Notes: generated from the sequence alone by a model not told the origin. A stretch of 64,000 bases of DNA from Flavobacterium tegetincola DSM 22377 (GCF_000425485.1 NZ_AUDN01000008.1:186001-250000), one strand, 5' to 3'. Positions 8,789 to 18,404 are shown, counted from the stretch's first letter. A program made the numbers and translations.

Positions 8789-8821
8789 TTGATTTACTGT
8801 TTTGATAATTTGATAACTTTG
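8789..8821 (+). promoter_or_regulatory. Bacteroidota-type promoter of the O-methyltransferase gene
   Basis: TTG at 8789-8791, 22 bp spacer, TAACTTTG at 8814-8821, matching the TTG / TAnnTTTG consensus. It supports the internal ATG at 8837 as start, because the longer frame would begin upstream of this promoter. Confidence 0.55.
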
Positions 8822-8836
8822 CCAAAAATCGAAAAA

Positions 8837-9478
8837 ATGCACTTTATCTCCGAAGAATTAGAAACATACATAGCAGATCACTCACAAATTGAACCTGAAC
8901 TTTTAGCAGCATTGAACCGAGAAACGCACCAAAAAATACTGCAGCCAAGAATGTTAAGCGGTCATTTTCAAGGAAGAGTTTTAAGTATGCTATCGAAATT
9001 GATTCGTCCCGTACATATTTTAGAAATCGGAACGTATACAGGATATGCGGCCTTGTGTTTATGCGAAGGAATGCAAAAGAACGGTAGCCTTGACACGATT
9101 GACATTAACGAAGAATTGGAATCCATCCAGAGAAAATACTTTGACTTGTCTGATTGGAAAACGCAAATAAACCAACATATTGGCGATGCAATTCAGATTA
9201 TTCCTACTTTAAATAAAAAATATGATTTGGTTTTTATAGATGCCGATAAAGAAAATTACTTGCATTATTTTGAGTTGATCGTTCCGATGATGAATGCCGG
9301 CGGAATTATCTTGTCTGACAATGTTTTGTGGAGCGGAAAAGTATTGGAGAGACCAGATCCAAGAGATTTAAGCACGACCGTACTGTTGGAATACAACAAG
9401 AAAGTGAATGAAGATCCTAGAGTGGAAACGGTTTTATTACCAATAAGAGATGGATTAACGGTGACTCGCGTTTTATAA
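8837..9478 (+). CDS. Class I SAM-dependent O-methyltransferase (caffeoyl-CoA OMT type)
   Basis: A 213-aa cytoplasmic methyltransferase. The Rossmann motif I is LEIGTYTGYAALCL, the acidic end of beta-2 is LDTIDINEE, and the metal and SAM region is DLVFIDADKENYLHYF followed by GGIILSDNVLWSGKV. These are the landmarks of the cation-dependent O-methyltransferase 3 family. The substrate is unknown. I chose ATG 8837 over the in-frame codon at 8786 because the family starts close to HFISEELETYI and a promoter overlaps the longer version. Its 3' end overlaps the convergent PAP2 gene by 6 bp. Confidence 0.9.
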   Translation: MHFISEELETYIADHSQIEPELLAALNRETHQKILQPRMLSGHFQGRVLSMLSKLIRPVHILEIGTYTGYAALCLCEGMQKNGSLDTIDINEELESIQRKYFDLSDWKTQINQHIGDAIQIIPTLNKKYDLVFIDADKENYLHYFELIVPMMNAGGIILSDNVLWSGKVLERPDPRDLSTTVLLEYNKKVNEDPRVETVLLPIRDGLTVTRVL

Positions 9479-10075
9479 TTTAACGTGACCTACTACATCA
9501 ATTTCTTCTCGATTAGGAAAATACTTATCGCGTAAGATAACGTATAATTTTAAAACCAAAAGTGCCATTATTATTCCCCACAAGTAGCCTATTAAAATAT
9601 CTCCAGGATAGTGCAAGCCCAAGTAAATTCGGCTGTAAGCAAAGATTAATGGCCATAGAAACATAAATTCGATGTATTTTACACGGGTTTTTAAAACTGT
9701 GTATAAGAAAAAACAGGCCGCCATAGAATTGGACGCGTGCCCAGAAATGAAGCTAAAAGTACTACTGGTTTTTACCGCTCTCATAAGTCCGTCTAAGGAA
9801 GGGTCGCTTCCCGGACGTAGACGTTCAAAACGGAATTTAAATAATTGATTGGTGGTTTGATCCGTAATTAAAATCAATAGGGAAATCATTCCTATTATTA
9901 ATAGTGCATGACGCCAACCGTAATGTTTGTGAACAAGATAAAGGATAATCAAGAATATTGGTATCCAATTGAATTGTTTGGTGACAAGCAACCAAAAGCC
10001 ATCCCACGATTCTGTGCCTAAATTATTTAAGAAAAGAAAAACTTCGCGGTCCAAATTAAATAGAAACTCGATCAT
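9473..10075 (-). CDS. PAP2 superfamily membrane phosphatase
   Basis: A 200-aa inner-membrane protein with about five hydrophobic segments. The three phosphatase signature motifs are present: KFRFERLRP, SFISGHAS and SRIYLGLHYPGD with the catalytic His. Such enzymes dephosphorylate lipid phosphates, for example undecaprenyl pyrophosphate or phosphatidylglycerol phosphate; the substrate here is not identifiable. It lies 3 bp after the TatA/B-like gene on the same strand. Confidence 0.9.
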   Translation of the reverse strand: MIEFLFNLDREVFLFLNNLGTESWDGFWLLVTKQFNWIPIFLIILYLVHKHYGWRHALLIIGMISLLILITDQTTNQLFKFRFERLRPGSDPSLDGLMRAVKTSSTFSFISGHASNSMAACFFLYTVLKTRVKYIEFMFLWPLIFAYSRIYLGLHYPGDILIGYLWGIIMALLVLKLYVILRDKYFPNREEIDVVGHVKL

Positions 10076-10078
10076 AAT

Positions 10079-10450
10079 CTAGCGTTGTCTTTTTATTGGT
10101 CCCGTTAAATTTTCTAAATCCTCCTTCGCTTTTAAAATCTCAGAATCGATATTTGTGGTAATACTTTTTACATCAAGCGTATTATCAGCCAGTAAATCAT
10201 CTTTTATACCATCAACATGTTCCCTTAATCCGCCTAATTCCGCGTCAAAACTACTGGTTAAACTTTTGCGGTCCAAACCACTTTCTTCAGCAGTCCTGGC
10301 AATTTCATTTTTGATATCGTCCGTTGCATGCTTCAATTGCGTCATTCCTTTGGCTAGAGTTCGTGCAATCTCGGGTACTTTATCTGCACCAAAAAGCATT
10401 ATTGCGATCAGTATAATGACAAATATTTCTGAACCTCCAATTCCAAACAT
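10079..10450 (-). CDS. Twin-arginine translocase TatA/TatB-like protein
   Basis: A 123-aa protein beginning MFGIGGSEIFVIILIAIMLFG: a short transmembrane helix, then the hinge and amphipathic helix KVPEIARTLAKGMTQL, then an acidic tail. This is the TatA/B architecture for export of folded proteins. I chose the ATG at 10450 rather than the in-frame TTG at 10471, because the hydrophobic helix must be at the N-terminus. The 123-aa length is longer than many TatA proteins and could indicate a TatB role. No tatC is present in the window. Confidence 0.87.
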   Translation of the reverse strand: MFGIGGSEIFVIILIAIMLFGADKVPEIARTLAKGMTQLKHATDDIKNEIARTAEESGLDRKSLTSSFDAELGGLREHVDGIKDDLLADNTLDVKSITTNIDSEILKAKEDLENLTGPIKRQR

Positions 10451-10515
10451 AATTTTTTTTTTACAGTGCAAAGTTACAAAGGTAGTTTTCGATTTTCTTA
10501 CCTATTAACACTTAT

Positions 10516-12750
10516 TTATTTGTCAAATTTCGATGGAACATTTTCTTTTGGCCAAGTATTGTTTGTCGTATCAATATCAGCTGTTTCTAGCTTGGCATCC
10601 ACCACAATTTTAACAATTGCTTTCTCCGTAGCAAAAGTACGCGTTACTTGATCGTCATTTTTTTGCCAAATTTGAGCCGGAAAGCGATGTGTTTCTGTAG
10701 TTCCATCATCAAAAACCAAATCCACAATTAACGGCATGACCAATCCTCCTGGTTTATCAAAAGTAACCTGATAAAAATAATTTGGATTACTTAAAGCTTC
10801 AATTTCTATTTTGGTAAAGTTTGCTGCTAAATATTCTTTCAAAGTTTTTAACTCTTTTACATTTCCATTTTTAGAAGCGTCACTTGTCGTTTTTTCCACA
10901 GCATAAACCATTGGTCCGGTCAAATTGAATCGGTTTCTTCTTGAAGGCTGATCCACTTTAACGTCTGCAGGTTTTTCTGCAGAAACCCTATATTGTTTTA
11001 CTTCTTTAATTCCAATATCTGTATAATCTGTGGAATAAAACCAACCTCTCCAAAACCAATCTAAATCAACGGCAGAAGCATCTTCCATCGTTCTGAAAAA
11101 ATCTTCTGGCGTTGGGTGCTTAAATTTCCATCGGTTTGCATACGTTTTAAATGCATAATCAAACAATTCTGGACCCATTACAGTTTCACGTAAGATATTT
11201 AAAGCGGTTGCCGGTTTTCCATATGCATTGTTACCAAATTGAATGATACTTTCAGAATTGGTCATAATTGGCTCCAATCCTCGCTGATCGCCTTTCATGT
11301 AAGGAACTATCATTCGCGCTGGACCACGTCTGCTTGGAAAGTCTTTTTGGAAAGTTCGTTCCGTTAAATATTGTAAGAAAGTATTTAGGCCTTCGTCCAT
11401 CCACGTCCATTGTCTTTCATCTGAATTGACAATCATTGGAAAATAATTGTGTCCAACTTCATGAATAATTACACCAATCATCCCGTATTTTGTTTGGTCT
11501 GAAGTCACGCCTTTTTCATCCGGACGACCAAAATTCCAGCAAATCATTGGATATTCCATCCCTTGATCTTCTGCATTTACTGAAACTGCTTTTGGATAAG
11601 GGTAATCAAACGTGTAGCTAGAATAGCTTTTTAAAGTATGCGCCACTGCACGAGTGGAATATTGTTCCCATAACGGATTTCCTTCTTTAGGATAAAGTGA
11701 TTCTGCCATTACAGTTCGATCACCTAATTTTACAGCCATTGCATCGTAAACAAATTTTCTTGAAGTTGAAATCCCAAAATCACGTACATTTTCTGCCTTC
11801 CATTTCCAGGTCTTCTTCTGATTAGAAAATCCTTTTTCGGCTTTTTCAGCTTCTTCTTGAGTCACTACAACCACCGGATTATCGTAACTTTTTTCGGCAA
11901 GAGCCAAACGCTTTAATTGAGCAGCTGTAAAAACTTGATCTCTGTTTTGTAAAACACCTGTAGCATTCATAATGTGATCTGCAGGAACCGTTACATTTAC
12001 TTCATAATTTCCAAATGCTAAAGCAAATTCACCGCTTCCCCAGAACTGCATGTTCTGCCAACCTTCCACGTCATTATAAACGGCCATTCGAGGGAAAAAC
12101 TGCGCTAACACGTATAAATTATTTCCATCTTTTTCAAAATGTTCGTAACCAGAACGTCCGCCTTCTACTCTATAATTATTTATATTATACCACCATTTAA
12201 TGGTAAAAACCATTTTTGAACCGTGCTTTAACGGCTCAACAAGGTTGATGCGCATCATGGTCTCATTAATTGTGTACGAAACTGGTTTTCCTTTATCATC
12301 CGTAACCGAAGCGATGTTAAAACCTCTTTCGGCAGCTTCTTCCAAATATTTCTTGGAAAAACCTTTTACACTAATTGCTTCATCCATGTAAGAACTGCCT
12401 TTCTTCTTGGTAACCGAATTTTTGTTGCTTGAATTTTGGTCCAATTGCAACCATAAATACTCCAATGATTCTTTCGCATTGTTGTGGTACGTAATTGTCT
12501 CCACACCATCCAAACGCGCATTTTTATCATCCAGTTCAATGTCCATTTTATAATCGGCTTGTTGCTGATAATATTCTGGACCAGGAGCTCCAGATGCGGT
12601 ACGGTACATATTAGGTGTTGCCATCAAATCGTACATTTGACGGAATTTATTGGTATCTAATTTCCCCTGCTGTTTTTCTGGAATTGTTTGAGCAACGACA
12701 AACAAGGAATTAAAAAACAAACAAATAATGGAGATTTTGTATATTTTCAT
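10516..12750 (-). CDS. Secreted M1 family metallopeptidase (aminopeptidase N-like)
   Basis: A 744-aa exported zinc peptidase with a signal peptide (ICLFFNSLFVVAQ). The zinc site HEVGHNYFP is followed 18 residues later by the second ligand Glu in WMDEGLNTFLQYL. A GXMEN-like substrate motif appears as DQGMEYPMICW, with Tyr replacing the usual Glu-Asn pattern. The N-terminal beta saddle domain precedes the catalytic domain. It probably removes N-terminal residues from extracellular peptides. It heads a same-strand run with the DUF6702 and CarboxypepD-like genes, a grouping common in flavobacteria. Confidence 0.92.
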   Translation of the reverse strand: MKIYKISIICLFFNSLFVVAQTIPEKQQGKLDTNKFRQMYDLMATPNMYRTASGAPGPEYYQQQADYKMDIELDDKNARLDGVETITYHNNAKESLEYLWLQLDQNSSNKNSVTKKKGSSYMDEAISVKGFSKKYLEEAAERGFNIASVTDDKGKPVSYTINETMMRINLVEPLKHGSKMVFTIKWWYNINNYRVEGGRSGYEHFEKDGNNLYVLAQFFPRMAVYNDVEGWQNMQFWGSGEFALAFGNYEVNVTVPADHIMNATGVLQNRDQVFTAAQLKRLALAEKSYDNPVVVVTQEEAEKAEKGFSNQKKTWKWKAENVRDFGISTSRKFVYDAMAVKLGDRTVMAESLYPKEGNPLWEQYSTRAVAHTLKSYSSYTFDYPYPKAVSVNAEDQGMEYPMICWNFGRPDEKGVTSDQTKYGMIGVIIHEVGHNYFPMIVNSDERQWTWMDEGLNTFLQYLTERTFQKDFPSRRGPARMIVPYMKGDQRGLEPIMTNSESIIQFGNNAYGKPATALNILRETVMGPELFDYAFKTYANRWKFKHPTPEDFFRTMEDASAVDLDWFWRGWFYSTDYTDIGIKEVKQYRVSAEKPADVKVDQPSRRNRFNLTGPMVYAVEKTTSDASKNGNVKELKTLKEYLAANFTKIEIEALSNPNYFYQVTFDKPGGLVMPLIVDLVFDDGTTETHRFPAQIWQKNDDQVTRTFATEKAIVKIVVDAKLETADIDTTNNTWPKENVPSKFDK

Positions 12751-12798
12751 TGGAGAATGGATTTTTAAGAGGCTAAAAGTAAGGAAAATATTTATATA

Positions 12799-13305
12799 TT
12801 ACTTGATATTTATATTTTCAGCAAAGTAATCTCCTGTGAAAATGTAATTTCTTTTATTATTGTAAAAATTGGTTTGCATGATATTCTGCTGGTCGGAATA
12901 AATTTCCAACAATGCACTATTTACTATTTTTATCGAACTGAATTTCTTGATTTCATTGATTTTTAAATAGACGATTACTACATTATTATCAATTTCTTTA
13001 CTTAAAAACTGGACATTTTGCTCTTTTCCATCCGCCGAAATACGCAAATGCTTCTTTAAATATTTTTGCAAAAAGACAAGGTCTTCTGGTGTTTCAGACT
13101 TTTCGCCAACTTGCGTTTTGCTTTTAAACTCTCTTTCGAGCGCTATATTTAAATCGTCCATAAAAATACGAGCGGTAATTTCTATTCTTTTTTTCTCGGG
13201 TACAAAATCAACTTGGTAAATGGAAACATAAAATTTATGGACACCAAAAGAACTCAATCCTACTAAAAGGAACAGTATCAGCAATAGGGAACGTTTTTTA
13301 CTCAT
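12799..13305 (-). CDS. DUF6702 family secreted protein
   Basis: A 168-aa protein with a signal-like N-terminus (LLLILFLLVGLSSFG) and the characteristic HKFYVSIYQVDFV start of the mature domain, followed by RIEITARIFMDDLNIAL. It matches my recollection of the DUF6702 family found beside M1 peptidases in Flavobacteriales. No enzymatic motif is visible and its role is unknown. It lies 12 bp after the next gene's stop on the same strand, consistent with an operon. Confidence 0.7.
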   Translation of the reverse strand: MSKKRSLLLILFLLVGLSSFGVHKFYVSIYQVDFVPEKKRIEITARIFMDDLNIALEREFKSKTQVGEKSETPEDLVFLQKYLKKHLRISADGKEQNVQFLSKEIDNNVVIVYLKINEIKKFSSIKIVNSALLEIYSDQQNIMQTNFYNNKRNYIFTGDYFAENINIK

Positions 13306-13317
13306 GGTTCAAAAGTA

Positions 13318-14106
13318 CTAATCTTTTTTTAATGCTAGGAATTCAAGCCTCTTCTCGATTAAAAATTGAATTAATTCAAAGTCATCCGCTTTGGCAATCA
13401 ATTCTTGTGCTTTGGGATCATTTTCGCAAAAGTTTAGAAAACTTCCAATTTGCGCTTCAGCGATTTTTAAATTGTTCCTGAAAAATTGTTTTGAAAACCT
13501 ATTTTGAACCACCAAAGAAAATTGATCCAGCTCCTTACTTCCATCTTTCTGCGGCTTTTTCTTTGTAAAAACACGTGCCAATTTTGAGCCGATCTTGACG
13601 AAATCTGCCATATATGTTTTGTCCACATAGCCTGGCATCAACTTGTTTTCTGGCGCTGATTTTAAATCATCTTCAAAAAGTTGGTCCATGACAGCCAAAT
13701 TATCAATCTTGATTTTTATTTGTGTGATTTTAATATTTTCGCTGTCCTCTTTGAGATTACCGCTTAACGCATTTCGGTTAATAACGACTTCTTCTAAATT
13801 GGTTGCTTGACTTTGCAATGGCACATTTAAAACCGAAAATTTTAAATCCGATTCGTTTAAAACAAGAATTTGACGCGGAAAATTAAGACCCGAAAACACC
13901 AATGTATCCTTTGTTCGAACGAGAATTCGGAAACTTCCATCGTTTTGAGAAACCGTTGAAAAATTTGCCGTTTTATTGGTAATCAAAATACCTTCCAAAG
14001 AACCTGTTTCAGAAAGCAATTGACCGTTTAAAATTTCACGTGGCAACTTCTGGGCAATACCATGACTTGCGGTAAAAAACAGTAAAAATAGCAGTGTAGT
14101 TTTCAT
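13318..14106 (-). CDS. CarboxypepD-regulatory-like domain protein, divergent member of a tandem family
   Basis: A 262-aa exported protein. The signal peptide ends SHGIAQ; then comes a beta-sandwich with GQLLSETGSLEGILITNKTANFS, typical of CarboxypepD_reg-like domains (a TonB-receptor plug-associated fold). An alpha-helical, charged C-terminal half follows, ending in LKKD. It lacks the GIL-KPAK-YTPAERRL block shared by the three upstream paralogues, so it is the most divergent of the four. Function unknown; these are usually envelope proteins. Confidence 0.65.
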   Translation of the reverse strand: MKTTLLFLLFFTASHGIAQKLPREILNGQLLSETGSLEGILITNKTANFSTVSQNDGSFRILVRTKDTLVFSGLNFPRQILVLNESDLKFSVLNVPLQSQATNLEEVVINRNALSGNLKEDSENIKITQIKIKIDNLAVMDQLFEDDLKSAPENKLMPGYVDKTYMADFVKIGSKLARVFTKKKPQKDGSKELDQFSLVVQNRFSKQFFRNNLKIAEAQIGSFLNFCENDPKAQELIAKADDFELIQFLIEKRLEFLALKKD

Positions 14107-14149
14107 ATCAAATGCACTAATTGTTATGGATTATAAAGAATTATCTTTG

Positions 14150-14920
14150 TTACTTTTCTATCAAAATTGGCTCCTCATTCCGCTTTTTAAACTCAACGGC
14201 AAGTCGGTATAAATTAAAATCCATCCGAGGTTTATTTTTCGCTCGAATTGCTTCTATCAAAATGACATCATACACTACAAAATTTTTAAAGCTGCCCAGA
14301 TACAGTTGGTCGATTTTTAAATTATCTGTAAAGAAATCATCTTGATAATAATCATTCAACTTTTGCAGTAAAATCTCTTTTTCTTCTGACTTAAGGGCAT
14401 TTTTTAGCATTTTAGTTCTACCCGAAATCCAATTCATTAATGGGTCTAGACCAATGGATCCGCCCGCCATTGTTCCAGCATATAAAGTAGGATACAATCC
14501 CGTTGCCGTTTTTAGTCTTCTTTCGGCAGGTGTATATACCTTTGCAGGTTTTGACAAAATACCTAAAGCAACAGCATTAATTTTACTATAATCTCTAATT
14601 TGGACTTCATCTAAGATTGTGATTTTAGCAGTCATTTGTATTTCAATTGCACCTTTATTGTAATCCGATTCGTCCACAATCTTCCGCATGTAATCTAGAA
14701 ATTCTGCTGAAAACACTAACAAGTCATCCGGTTTTGCCAAAATAATAAAATTACCTTCCTGATCCGTAAACGCCTCTTTTTCATTAAACAAATTGACCAC
14801 GCGAATGCCGCTTTTTTTCGAATCTTTTATCACTATTTTTCCCTGCATCAATTTTTCCTTTTGTGCAAAGACGGAGTACGATAAAATTAAGAAAAAGAGT
14901 ATAAAAAATTTATTTTGCAT
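14150..14920 (-). CDS. CarboxypepD-regulatory-like domain protein, paralogue 2
   Basis: A 256-aa protein: signal peptide to VFAQ, beta-sandwich domain (KIVIKDSKKSGIRVVNLFNEKEA), then the family block GILSKPAKVYTPAERRL and a helical C-terminus. It shares with the next two paralogues the pattern DLLVFSAEFLDYMRKIVDES and LDEVQI. The start overlaps the end of the upstream paralogue by 11 bp, indicating translational coupling. Envelope location likely; molecular role unknown. Confidence 0.65.
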   Translation of the reverse strand: MQNKFFILFFLILSYSVFAQKEKLMQGKIVIKDSKKSGIRVVNLFNEKEAFTDQEGNFIILAKPDDLLVFSAEFLDYMRKIVDESDYNKGAIEIQMTAKITILDEVQIRDYSKINAVALGILSKPAKVYTPAERRLKTATGLYPTLYAGTMAGGSIGLDPLMNWISGRTKMLKNALKSEEKEILLQKLNDYYQDDFFTDNLKIDQLYLGSFKNFVVYDVILIEAIRAKNKPRMDFNLYRLAVEFKKRNEEPILIEK

Positions 14921-15620
14921 CTCGAATGGCTTTGTAATCCGTTGCTAATTTAATCATTATAAAAGTAACGAGAAACGGATTCTTACCATTTAATGCTTCC
15001 CTAAATTTAAAATCTTCCACAATATAATAGTGAAAACTACCTATATCATCTTTTGCAATTTTAAGCGTCTGCGTGTAAAAAGATTCAGGATATAGATCGC
15101 TCAATGCCGCAATTGCAACTTGTTTTTTTTCAATAGCAATCCCATCTTCTAGCATAGCTGTCCGACCTGAAATTAAATTGATTAACCCATCTACTGGCGA
15201 ACTTGTAGCACCATACAATCGGCGTTCGGCTACCGTGTATTTTTTAGCAGGCTTAGACAAAATTCCTAACGAAACCGCATTAATCCTATTGTAATTTACA
15301 ATTTCAACCTCATCTAATACGGTCATTTTAGAAGTCATTTCTACTTGAATTATAGCATTATGAATTGCATCTTCATCCACAATTTTTCGCATGTAGTCCA
15401 AGTGATTTGCACTAAAAACCAGTAAATCACCTTCTTTTACCTCAATATAAAAAAATCCATTTTCATCTGAAATTGTTTCAGTCTCGGTATTCAAATTAAT
15501 AATGTGTACGCCACTGGGTTTGGCATCAGCCACAAGAATTGCTCCTTTGATCTTTACGCTTTTCTGCGCAAAAACAATCGTAGTTACAAATAGAAAAAAC
15601 AAAATACTACTACTTTTCAT
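14910..15620 (-). CDS. CarboxypepD-regulatory-like domain protein, paralogue 3
   Basis: A 236-aa exported protein, very similar in layout to its neighbours: the signal peptide ends VFAQ, then GAILVADAKPSGVHIINL, GDLLVFSANHLDYMRKIVDE, LDEVEIVNYNRINAV and GILSKPAKKYTVAERRL. It overlaps the upstream gene by 11 bp. The shared blocks show origin by tandem duplication. Role unknown. Confidence 0.65.
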   Translation of the reverse strand: MKSSSILFFLFVTTIVFAQKSVKIKGAILVADAKPSGVHIINLNTETETISDENGFFYIEVKEGDLLVFSANHLDYMRKIVDEDAIHNAIIQVEMTSKMTVLDEVEIVNYNRINAVSLGILSKPAKKYTVAERRLYGATSSPVDGLINLISGRTAMLEDGIAIEKKQVAIAALSDLYPESFYTQTLKIAKDDIGSFHYYIVEDFKFREALNGKNPFLVTFIMIKLATDYKAIRDAK

Positions 15621-16362
15621 CGGTTGGCTTTGGGTTTTTGTAAAGGCTGTGTTGCTGTATCAAATAAAACAACAGCTTATTTTTATCTCTAGATTCAAGT
15701 AAACTAATAAGTTCTTCCTGATTCAATACAAAGTAGGTAAACTCCATAACATCATCTGGATCCACTTTAACTTGGTCAATCAAAGCTTCTTTCGGAAAAA
15801 ATTGCTGAAACTCCTGCAATCGTAACTGACTTCGCTCCAATTGGACTTCTTTTTTTAAGCGCTTTGTCCTGCCATTTATTGCATTAAACACTGGATCAAG
15901 CGGCATTCCACCGCCTAAAATAGCAAGCAAATGAATGGGCTTAAAGTCGCCAGCGGTTTGCAATCTACGTTCTGCAGGTGTATAACTTTTAGCTGGTTTT
16001 TGTAAAATGCCCAATGACACGGCATTGTAAGTTTTAATTTCAACTTCATCCAATACAATTTGCTTTGATGTCATTGTTATTTCAGCCTTGCCCTTTTGAA
16101 ATTCAGACTCTTCAATAATCTTCCTCATGTAAGCCAGATCTTGCGATGAGAAAATTAAAACATCATCTGGTTTAGCGAGAATCGCAAAAAATCCTTCCCT
16201 ATTACTTTTAGATTCTTCTTGCGTATTCAAGTTTAGAACTAACACATCGGAAGGTTTTGCATCCGCAACGACAATTTTACCCTGAATGTTTCTCCTGGTT
16301 TGAGCAACTACACTACTACTGAAAAAGGCAAAAAGAAGTGATATAGTAATTTTAGTTCCCAA
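15610..16362 (-). CDS. CarboxypepD-regulatory-like domain protein, paralogue 4 (first in operon)
   Basis: A 250-aa exported protein. The start appears to be TTG at 16362, because the signal peptide ISLLFAFFSSSVVAQ begins just after it and I found no ATG nearby in frame. The body has GKIVVADAKPSDVLVLNL, DDVLIFSSQDLAYMRKIIEES and GILQKPAKSYTPAERRL. It is first in the run of four related genes that leads to the DUF6702 and M1 peptidase genes. Role unknown. Confidence 0.62.
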   Translation of the reverse strand: MGTKITISLLFAFFSSSVVAQTRRNIQGKIVVADAKPSDVLVLNLNTQEESKSNREGFFAILAKPDDVLIFSSQDLAYMRKIIEESEFQKGKAEITMTSKQIVLDEVEIKTYNAVSLGILQKPAKSYTPAERRLQTAGDFKPIHLLAILGGGMPLDPVFNAINGRTKRLKKEVQLERSQLRLQEFQQFFPKEALIDQVKVDPDDVMEFTYFVLNQEELISLLESRDKNKLLFYLIQQHSLYKNPKPTDEK

Positions 16363-16512
16363 ATAAATAGAATTATAGTATTGATCTGGTGTAAAAGTAT
16401 TAGGAAGCCTTCCAAATTAAGTCCCAATGGCATTGTAAATATTTGTTAATTATAAAATAGATTTAGGGAGATTTTTAGCGAAGATTTTTATCTTTAAGCA
16501 CAAATTACAAAT

Positions 16513-17232
16513 ATGAAAAATCTGATTATTGCAAGTACATCCACGCTGCATGGAGGCGATTACTTGGCTTATCTTTTACCGGAACTTAAAATTCATTTTG
16601 CCAGTTGCAGTTGCATTTTATTCATTCCTTTTGCAAGACCGAGCGGAATTTCTCATGACGATTATACAGCTAAAGTTAGAGCAACTTTTGCCACAATAAA
16701 TATTGATGTTAATGGTTTGCAAGAATTTGAAGATTGTAAGACAGCAATTCAGGAAGCGCAAGGTATTTTTACAGGAGGCGGAAATACCTTTTTATTGGTT
16801 GCACAGCTTTACAAATACGGCGTGATGGAAGTCTTAACCGAAACACTTAAATCTGGAACGCCTTATTTAGGAACGAGTGCCGGAAGCAATATTACAGGAT
16901 TGTCCATGCAAACAACGAACGATATGCCAATTGTTTATCCACCTAGTTTTAAAACATTGGGAATGATTCCTTTTAATTTAAATCCGCATTACTTGGATCC
17001 AGACGCTCAATCTCAACATATGGGCGAAACCCGTGAAACCCGAATCAAAGAATACCATGCGTTCAATACCGTTCCAGTTTTAGGATTAAGGGAAGGAAGT
17101 TGGCTAGACGTGAAGGGCGATATGATTAAATTAAAAGGAACTCTAAGCGCTCGGGTTTTTAAACAAAATCAAGCCCCGGAGGAAGTTATAACTGGAACCA
17201 ATTTGAGTGATTTGGGACGTATTGTACTATAA
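16513..17232 (+). CDS. pepE: Dipeptidase E (peptidase S51)
   Basis: Cytoplasmic serine dipeptidase that hydrolyses Asp-X dipeptides. The 239-aa protein has the glutamine-amidotransferase-like fold. The oxyanion strand is GIFTGGGNTF, the nucleophile elbow is GTSAGSN (catalytic Ser), and the later NPHYLDPD contains the expected His. Length matches E. coli PepE. It is monocistronic with its own terminator at 17255-17288. Confidence 0.92.
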   Translation: MKNLIIASTSTLHGGDYLAYLLPELKIHFASCSCILFIPFARPSGISHDDYTAKVRATFATINIDVNGLQEFEDCKTAIQEAQGIFTGGGNTFLLVAQLYKYGVMEVLTETLKSGTPYLGTSAGSNITGLSMQTTNDMPIVYPPSFKTLGMIPFNLNPHYLDPDAQSQHMGETRETRIKEYHAFNTVPVLGLREGSWLDVKGDMIKLKGTLSARVFKQNQAPEEVITGTNLSDLGRIVL

Positions 17233-17254
17233 TAAAACAATTGTTTAAACTTCA

Positions 17255-17288
17255 AAAAACTGCTTAAGAAATTGAGCAGTTTTTTTTT
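17255..17288 (+). terminator. pepE terminator
   Basis: AAAACTGCT, loop, AGCAGTTTT followed by further T residues, 22 bp after the pepE stop. Sequence from here to 17501 shows no gene. Confidence 0.85.
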
Positions 17289-17501
17289 GCATTATAGACT
17301 TAAATAAATTCTAATATAAAAAATGACGGATTATATAGTTATATAACAAGTCAAGTACCACAGAAGTACTGTTACGATGAGATTATTCTAAACGATTACG
17401 GCAACTTATATGGAATATTAATTAGAAATTAGGGAATAAATAATTCATTGATACACGCATTATTCAAAAAAAATGGTAGCACTTAATTCACCGCTACTAC
17501 A

Positions 17502-18200
17502 CTACTTATACATACTCAAATCCAGATTAAGTATAACTCCTACTCTATTAAACTCTTCATTAGTCTTTGCATTCACGATTAGTTGTTCGTTACTTATTGG
17601 ATGGTTAAAAATTAATTGATGTGCATGAAGCATCATTCCTTTCAATTCATAATGCTCCAACCATAATTTATTTTGCTTGTTACAACCATGAGGACGACTT
17701 CCTAAAATAGGATGAAAAATATGCTTGAAATGTTTTCGTAATTGATGCATCCGTCCCGTTTCCGGAATCGCTTCTACCAAACAGTAACGTGAAGTTGGCT
17801 TATTATTAAATGCTAACGTAATTTCAGTCTTTTGCAAACGATGGAAATAAGTTATTGCATTTTGCGTAACGCCATCATCATTGGTTAAATCATAATCAAT
17901 CGTTAGCTCTTCGGGCGACCAACCGCGTAAAATGGCTAAATATTTTTTTTCAACTTCACGTGTAGCAAAACGCTCATTCATAATTTTCAAAACTTCCTTA
18001 TCTAAAGCAAATAACAAAACACCCGAAGTTTTGCGGTCCAACCGATGAACGGGGTAAACGTGTTGCCCTCCTATTTGATTTCTTAATTCCTGAATAGCAT
18101 ACTCTTTTGCGTCTCGCGCATAAAATGATTTGTGAACCAATAAACCACTAGGTTTGTTAATGGCTATAATGTATTCGTCTTGGTAAAGAATTTCTAACAT
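17502..18200 (-). CDS. truC: tRNA pseudouridine(65) synthase TruC-like
   Basis: RluA-family pseudouridine synthase of 232 aa. It begins MLEILYQDEYIIAINKPSG, as in E. coli TruC, and has the catalytic motif HRLDRKTSGVLLFALD (Asp is the nucleophile). Further matches are ETGRMHQLRKHFKHIFHPILG and the TruC-type HGCNKQNK. It has no S4 domain, as expected for TruC. TruC modifies U65 of tRNA-Ile and tRNA-Asp in E. coli; that target is inferred here from homology. Confidence 0.87.
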   Translation of the reverse strand: MLEILYQDEYIIAINKPSGLLVHKSFYARDAKEYAIQELRNQIGGQHVYPVHRLDRKTSGVLLFALDKEVLKIMNERFATREVEKKYLAILRGWSPEELTIDYDLTNDDGVTQNAITYFHRLQKTEITLAFNNKPTSRYCLVEAIPETGRMHQLRKHFKHIFHPILGSRPHGCNKQNKLWLEHYELKGMMLHAHQLIFNHPISNEQLIVNAKTNEEFNRVGVILNLDLSMYK

Positions 18201-18404
18201 TTGGCAAAAATAGAAGAGATTAGGACTAAAAATACTTTTAAGACTTATTTATTTCTATAGCTATCTAAGAAGAGTTTTTAGATACTATAAAAATTAGGAA
18301 GACCCTTTTATTAAAATTAAAATAAGTTAACCGTAATGGTTGATAAATTTCGATCAATTCGAAAATCTCCAGGGGAACCACTTAACTAATTTTAAATTTT
18401 CTCC

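Noticed and set aside
8786-8836. Upstream extension of the O-methyltransferase
   Set aside because: Overlaps the promoter, and the added residues do not fit the family.
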